Assembly: GCA_973895155.1 (NCBI GenBank)
Contig: OZ316891.1
Location: forward strand, 22,072,001 to 22,136,000
Source: Marsupella aquatica
Lineage: Eukaryota > Marchantiophyta
Length of the DNA: 64,000 bases
Direction: 5' to 3'
The notes under the pieces were generated by a model, which worked only from the letters and a program-made list of their open reading frames with translations, was not told where the DNA came from and did not search any database. Shown piece by piece: positions 11,282-23,105 of this stretch (the first letter of the stretch is position 1; every line of letters starts with the position of its first letter). The position numbers and the translations under genes are program-made.

Positions 11282-12741
11282 ACAAATGTAAGACACAGTT
11301 ACAGAGCCGTGCATAGACCCTATGATAAGTGCCTTACATGCCTGCTATCTTGATTCCCTGAGATTTTTTATCGAAACGAATTTTCCATTTTCAGAATCCT
11401 CCCCGTATTTTTGCTCTATATATGTGTACAGTTGTGAAGTGGTTCAGGTGATACGACCACAAAAGAAGCTGGTGCTGTTTTCGTTACTGGCACACTGCCG
11501 TTCCATTCGATCGTTATACTTTGAGTATCTGTCCAATCGAGGTCCACATTGTCACATTGTCTTGGTCGGAGTCTTAGTTTAGAAACTAATATTTGCTGGG
11601 AACTGAGCTTGCTGTGAAATGAAACGCAATCAGCAAAGCAGAAATGTCTGCCAGTTGGTAGGCATCGAGCAAAGGTAGTGGTAGAGCACCAGGTTCCATC
11701 AATGCAGTTTGACTTGGCTCTTTCTTTAGAAATCACGATCAGTATCAAGATCTACGGCTGCAGCTACTGTAGTAAGCCGATGAGTGTGTGATGGACTCAG
11801 CTCACATTACAGAAGAGGCAGCAGTGGACGTGGTGATGACGACATGGAATCTAAAGTCCTTCCAAAGACCACCGATTTCCAGGGTTGGAAGGCCTTCCAG
11901 AGCTCGCAACATCCATTTTTTAGCCTAGATGACAATGACAAGACCTAGCTGTGTTGTCTGCTCACAACTGTAGCAATTATGCAATCTCCTGCCACAAATT
12001 TAGGAGAAATAGAGGCTAAAAGCAAACATCACCTGTTTAAGAGTTGAGAGGGTCACTTAATTTTTGGCATACGTATTGAGAAAGAGATAGGAAGTGCCTA
12101 GAATAAATACAGAGACAGGCAAGAAAGTAGATCAATTTCTCAGAGCTGGTTAATTGTCTGCCACTCCGCCAGTACAACACACGTCGAGAACTCTTGGTCG
12201 GTATTTTTCGAGTGCCCTATCAGCCTAATTAAAGTAACATTCCTGAATCTATCCCAAAAGAATCTACCCTAAAGAATTCCCTAAATCCTTTACTGCCCTT
12301 TGAGACCAGTTGGGCAACTCTTAAACTTCCATGAAAGATTTTCTTATATACATTGGTTAAATTGTGGAAACCTCACGGGAGGGAGGAGCAAAGAGCACAA
12401 GTGCTTACACAAGGTGCAATGCCAACAACGGCCAGAAAAAAAGAAACAAACTCCAACCAGGGCGAGAACCAGGACACCTCCGGAAAGGAGTAAGGCCACA
12501 TCCAACCTCCCAGATCGGGTCCCAGATCTGATCAGAGAAACGCACTCATCTCCCTTCAAACTCAACCCTATAGTCTTGGAATGATCATTGAGAGATATAC
12601 TTGATGGACCCCATGAGTGACCCGGACTTCAAATCAACGTATCTAAAATCTCATGGGGTCGCATAGAGTCCATCAAGTAACATTTTTGAATTTCCAGGGA
12701 AAAAACATACCTCAATAAGAATTGCCAGGGAAAAACTTCAC
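11282..12741. other. No recognisable gene
   Basis: Frames of 70-110 codons on both strands (for example 11,416-11,748 minus) show no motif I know. A C-rich frame 12,300-12,584 (+) lies over a purine-rich stretch and looks fortuitous. Confidence 0.4.
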
Positions 12742-13155
12742 TCAGCTGACCTGTGCAAGTTCTTGGCAACCTGGCTGAGTTGGAAGGTTCCCTACCCAAA
12801 GCCTGACGGGACAACTTATACCTGTTTTCTTGCGAGTAATAATTGATGAGGTTTCAACACTCGGCACATGATCTGACTTATCCCCTGTATCTATCCAGCC
12901 TTCTAAGGTACAGTTAGAGCCCACTGGCATGTTGCCGCCCTGAAGGATGCGGCCCTTGGCACTCGCGTAATCTCGGCAAAAAAAAAGATCTAGCTTTAAA
13001 ACAGGATCTCCTCGAGTGCAACATCTCCAATTTTGATTTGTTCTGAATTCAAAGGTTGGGACGTCGGGACCTCCAAGGGCCGGAAGTTTCCGACCCATGC
13101 CCGTGGAATTCACAATGTGTGCAATCAGGCCTGGCATAGGATGGGGTTGTATCAA
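12742..13155 (-). CDS. Unrecognised 137-codon open frame
   Basis: An open frame with an ATG and mixed amino-acid composition, with six cysteines and segments such as RKLPALGGPDVPTFEFRTNQ. I see no signal peptide, transmembrane stretch or known motif. It stands alone between repeats, upstream of and opposite to the uracil phosphoribosyltransferase locus. It may be an exon or chance. Confidence 0.15.
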   Translation of the reverse strand: MIQPHPMPGLIAHIVNSTGMGRKLPALGGPDVPTFEFRTNQNWRCCTRGDPVLKLDLFFCRDYASAKGRILQGGNMPVGSNCTLEGWIDTGDKSDHVPSVETSSIITRKKTGISCPVRLWVGNLPTQPGCQELAQVS

Positions 13156-13505
13156 ATTGTGCGAGTCAAGTTGAGGGCCCCATTCTTAAGGACTGAGTAC
13201 ATGCGAGTTGCGCCTTATAGTGCCACGAGTGTACCAGTGCCCGTCCTGCCTTCATCATATTACGCAGAGTAATCGCAGCAGCAGAAGAGAAAACAACAAA
13301 CTCGGTAGGTGACGAAGACATCATAGCTGCACGAGAGGAAATTGGCCGAATGTACTTGCCTGGGCTGAGATTTAGTCTATAGGAATAATAGCGAGAGAAT
13401 CAGCCGATAGACGAGGCTTTGCTTTCGGCCAAGAAGTGCAGAGTGGAGTAGAGCAGGGGTTGCGACTCTGTTATCATTTCGTTGCAGCTGTTGTTGTTGT
13501 GGGAG

Positions 13506-13765
13506 ATGGCCGCGGTTTCAGCTACGATCGTGGGTGGTGGTCTCGGATCCGTTGCTGGGCGGCAGACGGCTGCAACCCAGCTGTGGATCTCGATTGGAGG
13601 CCGTAGCGAGCGCCCTTTGAGAAATTCGAGGACTGTCCGGTGCCGTTCCCCACCATGTTCCATTTCAGCTGGGTTCCATTCCTCCCCTTCGTCCATTTCA
13701 GCTGGTTTTTCGATGTTCGTATCTATTGTAGTAGAGTTGGTCATTGAAGAGAAGCTTTTCTGTGG
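13506..13765 (+). CDS. Candidate first exon (plastid transit peptide) of the uracil phosphoribosyltransferase gene
   Basis: The frame from ATG 13,506 starts MAAVSATIVGGGLGSVAGRQ and continues rich in Ser, Arg and Ala with very few acidic residues for about 60 codons. This is typical of a chloroplast transit peptide, and plant UPP proteins have one before the catalytic domain. Its frame stays open to 13,835, with possible GT donors near 13,763. The link to the first catalytic exon at 14,633 is not proved, because the intervening intron or intermediate small exons cannot be fixed by eye. Confidence 0.35.
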
Positions 13766-14632
13766 TGTGCGTTACAATAATTCCTGGTCTAGACTGTATG
13801 GCATTGTCATCTGTTGGAGTTTAGTATTTTTCTGACATGAAAGCATCTTTGATGCTTCCTGTCTGCAATCTGTGTTGTGCCGTGCTTACTGTAGCAGAGA
13901 GTGTTTTTTTATAACTGTCAATAGTGTCCTTGATATAGAACGATGAGACGCCTTGGAAGCTTCAGAGGTAGAACTCAAGTCCTGCGTATTTCTCTCGATA
14001 TTGTGTCCACGTACAATGAGGACTGCTTCACTTGAGAGTTGACGATTTAAAAGCCAATGGGTGCATAGCATGTTAGCTTTTTCCACGGTTCCGTCCCAGT
14101 ACGTGAGTGCAATTTGTGTGGTGTGGCTTTAGTCGTATTGTGGCGTTTCGTTGGATAGATTTGCTGTTGGTCGGAGTTCCTGGGCTCTATTTCTAAGGAA
14201 GGAAGGAAGTATTGTTCAGCCCTCACTAGCTCGGGAATCTAACTTCTAGGTGTTGGCATTGTCAGGGCCGATGGTAGGTAAACTGCATATGGACACCTGC
14301 TGCGGGGCGACCCAAGTAGAGGTCGTCCGTGAAATGTGCAGCGGCAGTCCAAAACAAACCCATCGGAAGCGACCAAATGCTGGTTCGATGCAGACTTTGG
14401 AACTCCGTCTTGATGTCCATGCTGCCCGTAAAATCAGAGTAGAAAAATAAAGCAAAGCTGAATTCTGTCAATTCAATTACTTTGAAGTCGCACATTTTAG
14501 TACCACAGGGGCTCACCGATTAGCAGATTTTAGTATTTTTAGTATTTTAATATTTTTGTTCTCGGCACGCTTCATTTTTATTGCAGTTTTAGTAGTGTGA
14601 GATCTATCCTTTACGATTTGTTGTCTTGACAG

Positions 14633-17471
14633 GTATACGTTCCGCCGCATCCCCTCATCAAGCACTTCATGTCAATTCTTCGCAATGAGGTTACTCCACC
14701 TGCTCTATTCAGTAAGTACAATTACTAGCGCCTTATGAAGATTTTGGCCCCACTGTATTTGATGTACTGAAATAGCCCTGAATATTAGTGGTGGACTTTA
14801 CTGCAGAACTGTTTGGGCAGGGAACCTTTGATAGCATTATCCAAACCTTAGCTTTATGTTATTGATCACAATTTTAAAAGATCGCGTCTTTCAGACAGAT
14901 ATACTGCCACATATTGTTGCAACCCATGGTTGTGCGGGATCCTTCATGCCAGTTTCATAGTACCAAATTCCTGGCCTAAGTTCGTATTGTTGTTTGGTGA
15001 TTGAAAACCTTCCCGACTCTTCTATGTCAAACAGTGAGTGCAATGTCGGAGCTGGGACGGCTTTTGATTTATGAAGCCTCCCGTGATTGGCTGGTAAGAT
15101 TTTAAAACAGCTGGGACTATACACCGGAAAGAGGTCAAGGGATAGCGTTCAAGGCCCTTCGTTTTGTTTCATTGTTGCACCCCTTCGTTGTGCGGGATCC
15201 TTCATGCCATTCTCATAGTACCAAATACCTGGCTTAAAGTTCGTATTCCTGTTTGGTGATTGAAAACCTATCTGACTCTTCTATGTCAAACAGGGAGTGC
15301 AATGTCGGAGCTGAGAAGGCTTTTGATTTGTGAGGCCTCCCGTGATTGGCCGGTAAGATTTTAAAAACAGTTGGGACTATGCACCGGGAAGAGATCAAGG
15401 GATAGGGTTTAAGGCCCGTCGTTTTGTTTCATTGTTGAGAGTATCATTTATGTTCCTGATTAATTTTGCGAGGGAGAAAAGTTTTCTGAACGGAGTGTGA
15501 TAGAAAAATAGATTATGCAGAGTTCTCCTATATCATCTTGGATTTGCGCCTCAAATATGCGGGTTTGTCCTTCATCCGTCGTTGACAGGTAACAATAACC
15601 GGTGAAGTACAAAAACCTTGTGGATTGGCATATGTTGAGTTCATTGACCCAAGGGTGCCTGCCAAGGTCTGTTCCTGATTGCTCGGTTCTCAATGAATTT
15701 GTCGTTTCCTAGTATTTCTAGGATCGATAATAAACTCTTGCAACTTATAGACACTGGAGGTGTGTAGTAAATGCCCCAAATATGTCTTACAGGGGAAGTG
15801 CCGTGACATTATGTGCTACCAACGAGGAGTAAATATAATTAATACATATGTTCATGAAGATATTAAGGTTTATTGACTTCATGAATCATGACGTTAAGTT
15901 TGATACTTTTTTTCCATGTCAACTGCATTGGACTGTAATATCAGGATATGTTCGGGACGAGGAGACTTTACTGCCCAAACTCTATCTGAACAAGTGAGTT
16001 CTTTTTGCATTTCTTGCTGGAATAGACTGATACTGTCTTTATTTACATATTACCTGTTCAAGATAAAGTTTTTCATCCATTAGCTGGAGTCTACTGCTAT
16101 AGTTTGCGGGTTTGGTGGAAGCACATGGGTGACAACTGAGGATTGATAGTGTGGTATTCCTAATACGGAAGATTTTGCCTATTTTCAGTAGACTGATTAT
16201 CACGTTTGCATATCAAAGAAAGCATATCTAAGGTTGTAGCCTCTACCTCCTAGTTTCAATCAAGGCTTGGAATGTCTCGATAGATAAGTTTGAACAAAGG
16301 TCATGCACCGTTCATCAGTTTCTTGAACTGCACACTTGCAGAACAATTTCCTGAGAACTCGAGAGTGCTCGTCACGGACCCCATGCTCGCAACTGATATT
16401 TCTCTGTGCGAAGGAACAAGGCCTGCAGGAAACTTAACTGGTTTGCATGAATAATTCTCAAACTTCTGTTCAAAGAGTAGGTTTAGAATTGTACTGTAAG
16501 GGGCATGGTTAGTACTAAATTACTTTCACCTAAACCTGAAGTCGAACATCTGACTTTTCGAAAGCCCTTGTGAGATCCTGATATCCTGGTTTGGATTCCA
16601 CAAAGTAAATGTTTATGTTTTTGTAGATTTTGTCATTCTTTCTGGAAGAAGTCTGAGAAGTAGTTGTCAGTTTTATTGCTGGATTTTGATATTGTCGAAG
16701 CGAATCTCCTGTTTCGTTCACAGGTGTTACAATTGTTGCCGCGATCGATGAGCTCGCACGCCGTGGTGTAAATCATAAGCTTATTCGCGTGGCAAGACCA
16801 CCTCACTTTTACTTTGTATTTGTGGATCTCAGACCCCGTGGCAGTACGTTTGACCAACGTTCGCCTAGCAGGGTATAATGTATGACTCTTTGTAATAAGT
16901 ATCCTCCTTCACGATTATTTAATGTATTCTGGATATTTTGTCCATAGATTGCTGCAGTTGCTGCTCCGCCAGCTTTGGAAAAGTTAAGCAAGAAATTTCC
17001 CGGGTAATTCTCAAGCTTGCCTCCGGCTTCTCTTATCTATATTTGATGGAAGTCGTATTCAATCAATTACCTCTTTGGACCTCTTTTGTTTTCCATCTTT
17101 GTACTTTGTTTATTCCCATTTGTATAAACTATCGTTCTATTCTGTATTCAATTCATTTTCAAGTTCAAACAAACTGATTATATTCTCATTTATTGTGGCA
17201 GGTTGCATTTTTACACCGGTATCATTGATGAAACTCCCAATGAAAAGGGGTGAGTTGTCCTCTATAAGGTCATGTGATTCTGGGAGATCTTAGAATTATC
17301 ATAGATTGAGCGTTGTGAAAGTGAAGACTGAAAACAGTTATTGAGACAGTGGACTGTACTTTCCATTTTTGGTACATCAGTCCTGTTGTGGATAACCTTA
17401 TTTGCCCTACAAATGTCAGGTACATTGTCCCAGGCCTTGGAGATGCTGGTCACCGCAGCTTTGGCACATGA
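14633..17471 (+). pseudogene. UPP: Uracil phosphoribosyltransferase, plant UPP type: catalytic exons, probably decaying
   Basis: UPRT salvages uracil: uracil + PRPP to UMP + PPi. I read these exons by homology. 14,633-14,711 (VYVPPHPLIKHFMSILRNE). 15,035-15,093 (SAMSELGRLLIYEASRDWL), with a second copy at 15,294-15,352. 15,589-15,666 (GEVQKPCG...YVEFIDPRVPAK). 15,945-15,993 (GYVRDEETLLPKLYLNK). 16,342-16,395 (FPENSRVLVTDPMLATG, the PRPP-binding loop). 16,724-16,791 (TIVAAIDELARRGVNHKLI). 16,948-17,003 (IAAVAAPPALEKLSKKFPG). 17,202-17,249 (LHFYTGIIDETPNEKG). 17,420-17,471 (YIVPGLGDAGHRSFGT, then TGA). The last three exons join in phase with GT-AG sites. Defects: the exon for the usual ILRAGL...VLPATK segment is at best a remnant with stops at 15,793-15,837. 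The donor after the PRPP loop is GATATT, not GT, and the following donor is GC. The 15,993/16,342 junction is out of phase by one. The uracil-binding GDAGDR is GDAGHR. It could still be a divergent gene if the assembly has errors. Confidence 0.85.
14914..15436. repeat. Tandem duplication of a UPP exon with its flanking introns (256-bp unit)
   Basis: Copy 1 is 14,914-15,169 and copy 2 is 15,170-15,436. Both include the acceptor, a 59-nt exon and the GTAAGATTTT donor. Copy 1 keeps the better protein (LGRLLIYEASRDWL). Copy 2 keeps the better first codon (an Arg after splicing) but changes LGR to LRR, IYEA to ICEA and DWL to DWP. As 59 is not a multiple of three, inclusion of both would break the frame. 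Confidence 0.92.
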
Positions 17472-19846
17472 CCATGGATTGCGTCCAAAAGCTCGGGAGG
17501 ACGTTAGTGCCTGCGATCCTACTTTTTGAGACATTTAGCATTGAATTCCTTACCACTGTTTGGAAGCGATTGCTTCTATTTAGTGCATAATGGTTCTGCA
17601 CTGTGTTTTTGGTACCCAGGCCAATAACAGTAGGCTTTGATTGACGATCCAAAGCATGTAACACTGCTTGCCTACCCACTGCTCCGAGGTTCCTGTGTAC
17701 ACCAATGGATTACCCGCAGAAGGAATTTTGACTATTCTGTTTCTAGTCTCGAAGTTTGCTCAGGATGCCCCGTAATAGAGATTAGGGTGTTGAGATGTTG
17801 AGGTAGTATATCGAGGATTTTTTTGGGAATGATGGCCCATCCGATAAATTGGTAGGTCTTCGAGCTTTTTTGAGCTTCTGGGTTTTGAAGTGTTTAGTTA
17901 CAGCAGAGGACAAATTTTGTAACGGATCCTTTCTTTCATACAATGACAATTGTTTAAATGACTCTGTATTCATCTTTATGAACGAAGAGGCGCTCGATTA
18001 CCAGTAATTACTGGCAATAAGGAGAACTGGTGCCAATCACACAAGTGAGGCTTGTTGGCCAGTCTAGGTGACCAAGGGTCCTCCTACATAATTATAACAT
18101 GGGTTATGTTCCAAACCAGCTAGTTCTGCCTAAGTTCAATCCCAGAGTGAGACTATGCTCCTACACAACATGCGTGATGTTCCAAATCACTTAGTTATGC
18201 TTCTACTCGGTTCATGTTATGCCCCAAATTGGAATCAGATAGGTTTGCTCCTCATATAGCATATTGGATAAGAATTATACAAAAGTATATGAATGTGAAA
18301 CTCGCTCCTCCCACAAGCTAGTTGCACTCTAAGGCTGTAGAATGGTGCCATGATATATTGTCCCGTTTGAAAGGAAAAAATGTAGAAATGGTGGCGCGAT
18401 ATTGTGGAACGCCAGAACTGTCACGCTACTGTACACTCTGCCTATGACTCATCCAAACACAAGACTTTAAGCTTGCACTTGTCTTACTACGCATGGTTTG
18501 ATAAAATCTGCGTCTATTCACTCTCGGACCAGCTTGGAAGAGTTTACCCAACCTAGTCGTCGAGAACGTTGTGGGAACAACACGGAAGCTCTTTGGATTT
18601 CAGGATTACGCGATCGGAAATGCTCGGGGGAGCCCATCAACGACAATATCCTACCTGATGAGTCATACATCGTCGGTACTGAGGCGAAGAAAGCCTGCGA
18701 AGATGGTGAAATCCAGCAGTGAATTGCTGCCAGGAAAGATGCAGGCAAACGTGATTGCAGGGTATACGGAATCTTCAGATGTCTGGGAGTTTGTCCAAAT
18801 TGGCCTTGAGGGGAAACTTTTGGTCTCAACGGAGTTGCTACTCAAAATTCCCACATGCAAGGAGGAGCTGTCCGGGCTCGCTTTGTGTATTCCAATGTGC
18901 TTTCCTAGTTTCACGCAACACATCACCCAGCCGGCCTCTGTTGAGACAGTATGTGTCTGTTACAAGCTGGTTCTATGCCACGCTATGTGCACCAGTCTTT
19001 TGTTAATCCACTTCGTGAGGCATTGCCACAATTGGCCGTGTGTGCTTCAGGGTAGTATGTGATAAGTTGATGGTGAACTGGTGAAATAACCTTCTGTAGA
19101 ATGCTTAGAATGTGCAGGGTCCTTCGAATTAATTCAGCTATTTGTGAGAAATTGCAAAGCTCAACAGCGTGTGAGTCGGAAATGGATTGGGCCGGCCTAC
19201 AGGCTGCTGGTTGGTGCTCTATCTCTGCGTGGATTTTGTGTTGTGACAACCAATCAAGCCAGACTTTTAAGGACTTGAAGCCTTGTGACGAATTCAGCAA
19301 AGAAGCATCGGAGTTTATCACTCCATTGAACTTGGTTGAGTACTTGTAAATTGCAACCAGTACTCGTCCAGCCTGTGTTTGAGAGCCAAGACATCTAGAA
19401 GTTCTTTGATCTTGGGGTCGGGTCCTGCTTGAAGAACTGCACCCGTTTCTGAGATTGAACACGGGAAACACCATTTTCAATAGCGAATGGTTCACGAAAT
19501 TCAATATTTTTATACTCTTCTAAACTTGTGGACCGTGCCACACTATTTAGGAGAGCTCAGATGATACCCTTTGATGTGGCTTGAACACTCTACTTATCAA
19601 CTATTGAGATCTAACAAAAGGATACCATTTCCCTTAAATAATGGAATGCTTCACTCTGCTGAAAAATGTTGCCTACTTAAGAATTCGAGCCCGTCTAGAC
19701 TATTGTTTAAACCGAAGACAAATGTAATATTCGTGACAGGTTCTGCTTCAATCTCAGTATCGATTTTCGAGACTCTATAAAGGAAAACCTACTTTCGTGG
19801 AATAAATGATTGAATGCTTCACTGTCTTAAAAAATTGGTGCCAATC
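17472..19846. other. No recognisable gene
   Basis: Frames of 60-170 codons overlap on both strands (for example 18,571-19,062 plus and 18,983-19,504 minus), but none shows a known motif. A short phrase near 19,030 (ATTGGCCGTGTGTGCTT) recurs near 20,970 inside the M16 pseudogene, hinting that 19.0-19.5 kb may hold another scrambled piece of that gene. Confidence 0.4.
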
Positions 19847-19849
19847 CTA

Positions 19850-21020
19850 AATTGGAGCTGGGAACAGTTCCACACAGGTTTTGAAAGCTAAGACGTCGGT
19901 GATTTTGACGACCTGCTCAACAGATTCTAGTTTTCGAACTGCATCAGTTCGAGAACAATTGCTGCCCCATACGTGAATGCTTGGCTTCCTCTGGTTCGGT
20001 GAACCCAGATTGAGATAATTGGAAAACCACTTGATGACATCTCGCTTTCGAATACCCTGTACTTCCACGGCTTCAAGCTTCCTGGCCTCGAACAAGTATC
20101 TTCTCTCCCATATCTGCTCCCAGGAGCGGTCTGTTTCATCCATTAAAGAATTATCCCTCTCCATTTTGTCTGCAATGAAGGCCTTGAAACTCCTCATCGC
20201 TCTTACCCGTTAAGATCTGTTGAATTGTACCAATGAAGGCATTCATGCGTTCATGAAGAAACGATGTTCGATACTTTGAGTCCTGAACTAGAATGCAAAA
20301 TCCTAACACTTGTGTAACTCACAACCCACAGTCCACGCTGTAACCAACTTGCTCCTTTGTCCTCAGCTGATTGAAGCATGGCTCGTCGACGCTTGCTTCA
20401 AAAAGATCGAGCATGGCCCTGGATCGCAAGGATTGCTGACCCACATCTTGTTCCAGTTGAAAATACATCTCAACGACTGAATTTTCCTCAGACTCGTTCT
20501 TGACATCCGCATCATAAACGAATGAATTGACTGGCAGCTTCTAAACCATTTCCTTTGGCCTTAATTCAGGAGGCAAGACCTTGGAAACGAGAGCCTCCTC
20601 TAAGATCTTGACGATGATGAGTGCCTCGTCTTCTGACAGGTTTCCATGGCACAGAACTTCCATGTAGTCTGCTCAAAGAGCTGAGGAACGAACTCTAGAA
20701 CATCTCGAGAGAGAGAGACAGGAGGCATGTGAGTTTCTCATCCACTTGCCAAAAGCACCGTTGAAGAATCTGGAGTAAGCAGAATGTTTCAGGGGCTTCA
20801 TATTCGTATTTCGGTAAAATGTTTCAAATCTTTCTGCATAGCCTGAAAGCGGTCTTCACTGGGCACAAATGTAGGACATAGCTCAGCAATCTTGCGGGCA
20901 AGTACAGGGAGTTTCTCATTGAACACAAGCAGCTTCAGTTTAAGTTTGCCTCCAGAAACTGACACAAATTGGCCGTGTGTGCTTTAGTAGAGAGTTTCAA
21001 TCAGAGCATCATGCAAAAGT
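19850..21020 (-). pseudogene. Nardilysin / insulin-degrading-enzyme-like M16 metallopeptidase, C-terminal part, broken
   Basis: On the minus strand, segments in order match the C-terminal half of M16A peptidases. LKLLVFNEKLPVLARKIAEL lies at about 20,945-20,880. ADYMEVLCHGNLSEDEALII is at about 20,680-20,620. PCFNQLRTKEQVGYSVDCG is at about 20,385-20,330. AFIADKMERDNSLMDETDR to KPSIHVWG is at about 20,180-19,975. The catalytic HxxEH half is absent. Between blocks there are an in-frame TAG after the LRPKEMV segment (about 20,540), a TGA after VDCG (about 20,325) and a frame change near 20,190, without splice-like borders. This therefore looks like an intron-poor, dead, truncated copy. Known M16A enzymes degrade peptides. 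This copy cannot, as it lacks the zinc site. Confidence 0.85.
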
Positions 21021-21037
21021 CCCAATGAGTGATTTGA

Positions 21038-22060
21038 TCAAAGCATTGAAAATGCTGCATCCATGATATCCGGGTCGTTTCCACAGGCGCTGCATGCTTC
21101 ACAATAAACTCTTCTTTTGCTCTGCGTATCTGCGATTGCAATTGCTTTTGCCCACAATTTCCCATTGGGAGAACAAACTTTAAGTGCCCTAGCCATTAAC
21201 AAGCTCTGCTGTTTGATTCTCGACTGACCTGTCAGAGCTCTGCCTTCTAGATTAATTGCTGCAATCCATAATGAAGGATCAATTTCATTCCAGTACCTTG
21301 CTCGTTCTAAAACAGCACGAACTCTGTTGAACCCCTTCTTTTCCACCACTTCAGCTAAAGCCAACCAAAGAGCACAGCTGTGCTCACAAGTTTTGAGACC
21401 CTTCTCCAAAACTTGTTCTGCTCGTTCAAGATTGCCACATTTGTGCTCCAGCTGCCCTAACCTAAGATGAAATTCAGCAGATGCTACAAAATGCTCCTCA
21501 GGAGAAAATTGGCAAACTTCTAAATAAAACAACTTGGCAGTTGCTGGAAATCCAGCAGTCACCAAATCATCCACCTGTTCCATACATTGCTCATGGTCCC
21601 CCTCCTGCTTCAAATCTAGTGCTAAATGAAGAAGTACCTCCCCTGTTTTCAAAAATCTTTTTTTTTCCAGCTGTTTTGCAAATCTAATCCACATCTCATT
21701 ACCAACTCTTGTCCTCAAAGTCCTCAAGCCTCTGTCTAGAATACCCTTGATCAGATCCCAATTCCCAATTTCCTCTTCCAAAGAGGCATGTGCTATCCAA
21801 ATCCTGGGCTCAGAGGGCATCTTTACCGCACATTGTTCTAGAATCAGTCTAACCTCATCATATACTCCCAAACGTGACACACTAAACCAATAATCATCAT
21901 AAGCTATACAAGTGCAAGCAGCCCTGTAAAGGAGATGTCTTACTGAGACATCGTTCTCCACATATTCCATAAGATGTTTTTTAGCACCCAGTGAAATGTG
22001 ACATAATGCACTTCGAATTGTACTCTCTTCTTTTTGGCAACCATGGTCATCCTGCTCCAT
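21038..22060 (-). pseudogene. PRP6/STA1-like splicing factor, HAT-repeat fragment (340 codons)
   Basis: The open frame encodes consecutive HAT (half-a-TPR) repeats, with typical pairs such as PSEPRIWIAHASLEEEIGNW, LEKGLKTCEHSCALWLALAE, AVLERARYWNEIDPSLWIAA and ALKVCSPNGKLWAKAIAIAD. The order and the CGNDPDIMDAA end match the C-terminal third of PRP6 (U5 / tri-snRNP bridging protein, STA1 in Arabidopsis). The real protein is about 900-1000 residues and continues with more HAT repeats, while this one stops at SML directly before the M16 fragment. The first 40 residues after the Met do not look PRP6-like. It lies intronless beside another truncated gene on the same strand, which suggests a captured or retroposed piece. 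The uninterrupted frame means it could still be expressed. Confidence 0.7.
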
Positions 22061-22129
22061 CCTTTCAGTAACCCTATGGCTGATCCTTCTTCCAATGCTG
22101 GCATTCAGAGAACTTATAGCAGATCGCCT

Positions 22130-23105
22130 CGATTGCTTTTATGTATTGCACTGTAGCCTGTTCCAACCACAATTATCATCAACACAACACCTTGGCTCGC
22201 GAATGAGCAGCCCTGCACGTAGTCCATCACGTCCTATTCAAATTCCTTCGATACAACCTTCAAATGGACAACTCCACCGCAGAAAATGGTCTGAGAATTG
22301 TGCTTATACAAGTTAAATCACGCATGGATTACCTGAAGTGGTAAGTGTCGCGATAGCTTTTCACTTTGGACTTGAATTTAAGAGCCGCATAGATGCTCAA
22401 ATCAGGTAGAATCCAATTGGAATGAGCGACTGGGCCTGGTCGGTTTAGCAATAAGTTGATTCAGCCTCTGAAGCCGATCTTACGCCTGCTTAGATAATAG
22501 TATTGTTTGAACGCCGGAATGTCCAACCACTTGGGTACGCGCATTGTAGTAAGCACTCTGCTAGGCGCATACTGGGCCATCTTCCTCACTGCAAACGTGA
22601 CCCATTCTATGTCAGGTGGGGTTCGACTTTATTTATTGCACTGGAACCTGTTCGAACCACAATAAACACAACACCTTGGCTCGCCAATGCAGCAGCCCTA
22701 CACGTAGTCTATCACGTCCTATTCAAATTTCTACGATACAACCTTCAAATGGACAACTCCACCGCAGAAAATGGTCTGAGAATTGTGCTTATACAAGTCA
22801 AATCACGCATGGATTACCTGAAGTGGTAAGTGTCGCGATAGCTTTTCACTTTGGACTTGAATCTAAGAGCCGCATAGATGCTCAAATCAGGTAGAATCCA
22901 ATTGGAATGAGCGACTGGGCCTGGTCGGTTTAGCAATAAGTTGATCCAGCCTCTGAAGCCGATTTTACGCCTGCTTAGATAATAGTATTGTTCGAACGCC
23001 GGAATGTACAACCACTTGGGTACGCGCATTGGAGTAAGCACTCTGCTAGCCGCATGCTCCGGCCATCTTCCTCACTGCAAGCGTGACCAATTCTATGTCA
23101 GGTGG
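22130..23105. repeat. Tandem duplication, about 490-bp unit
   Basis: About 22,130-22,618 and 22,619-23,105 are nearly identical. Both contain CGTAGTC...ATCACGTCCTATTCAAAT, AATGGACAACTCCACCGCAG, TGGATTACCTGAAGTGGTAA and CCATCTTCCTCACTGCAA. Frames at 22,503-22,894 are by-products. I see no known domain. It may be the promoter-proximal side of the PRP6-like fragment. Confidence 0.9.

Noticed and set aside
18571-19504. Two overlapping frames on opposite strands (163 and 173 codons)
   Set aside because: No recognisable domain. A short shared phrase with the M16 pseudogene suggests decayed DNA, not a gene.
22095-22894. Open frames in the 490-bp tandem duplication
   Set aside because: The frames differ between the two copies in spite of near identity of the DNA, and they have no domain.
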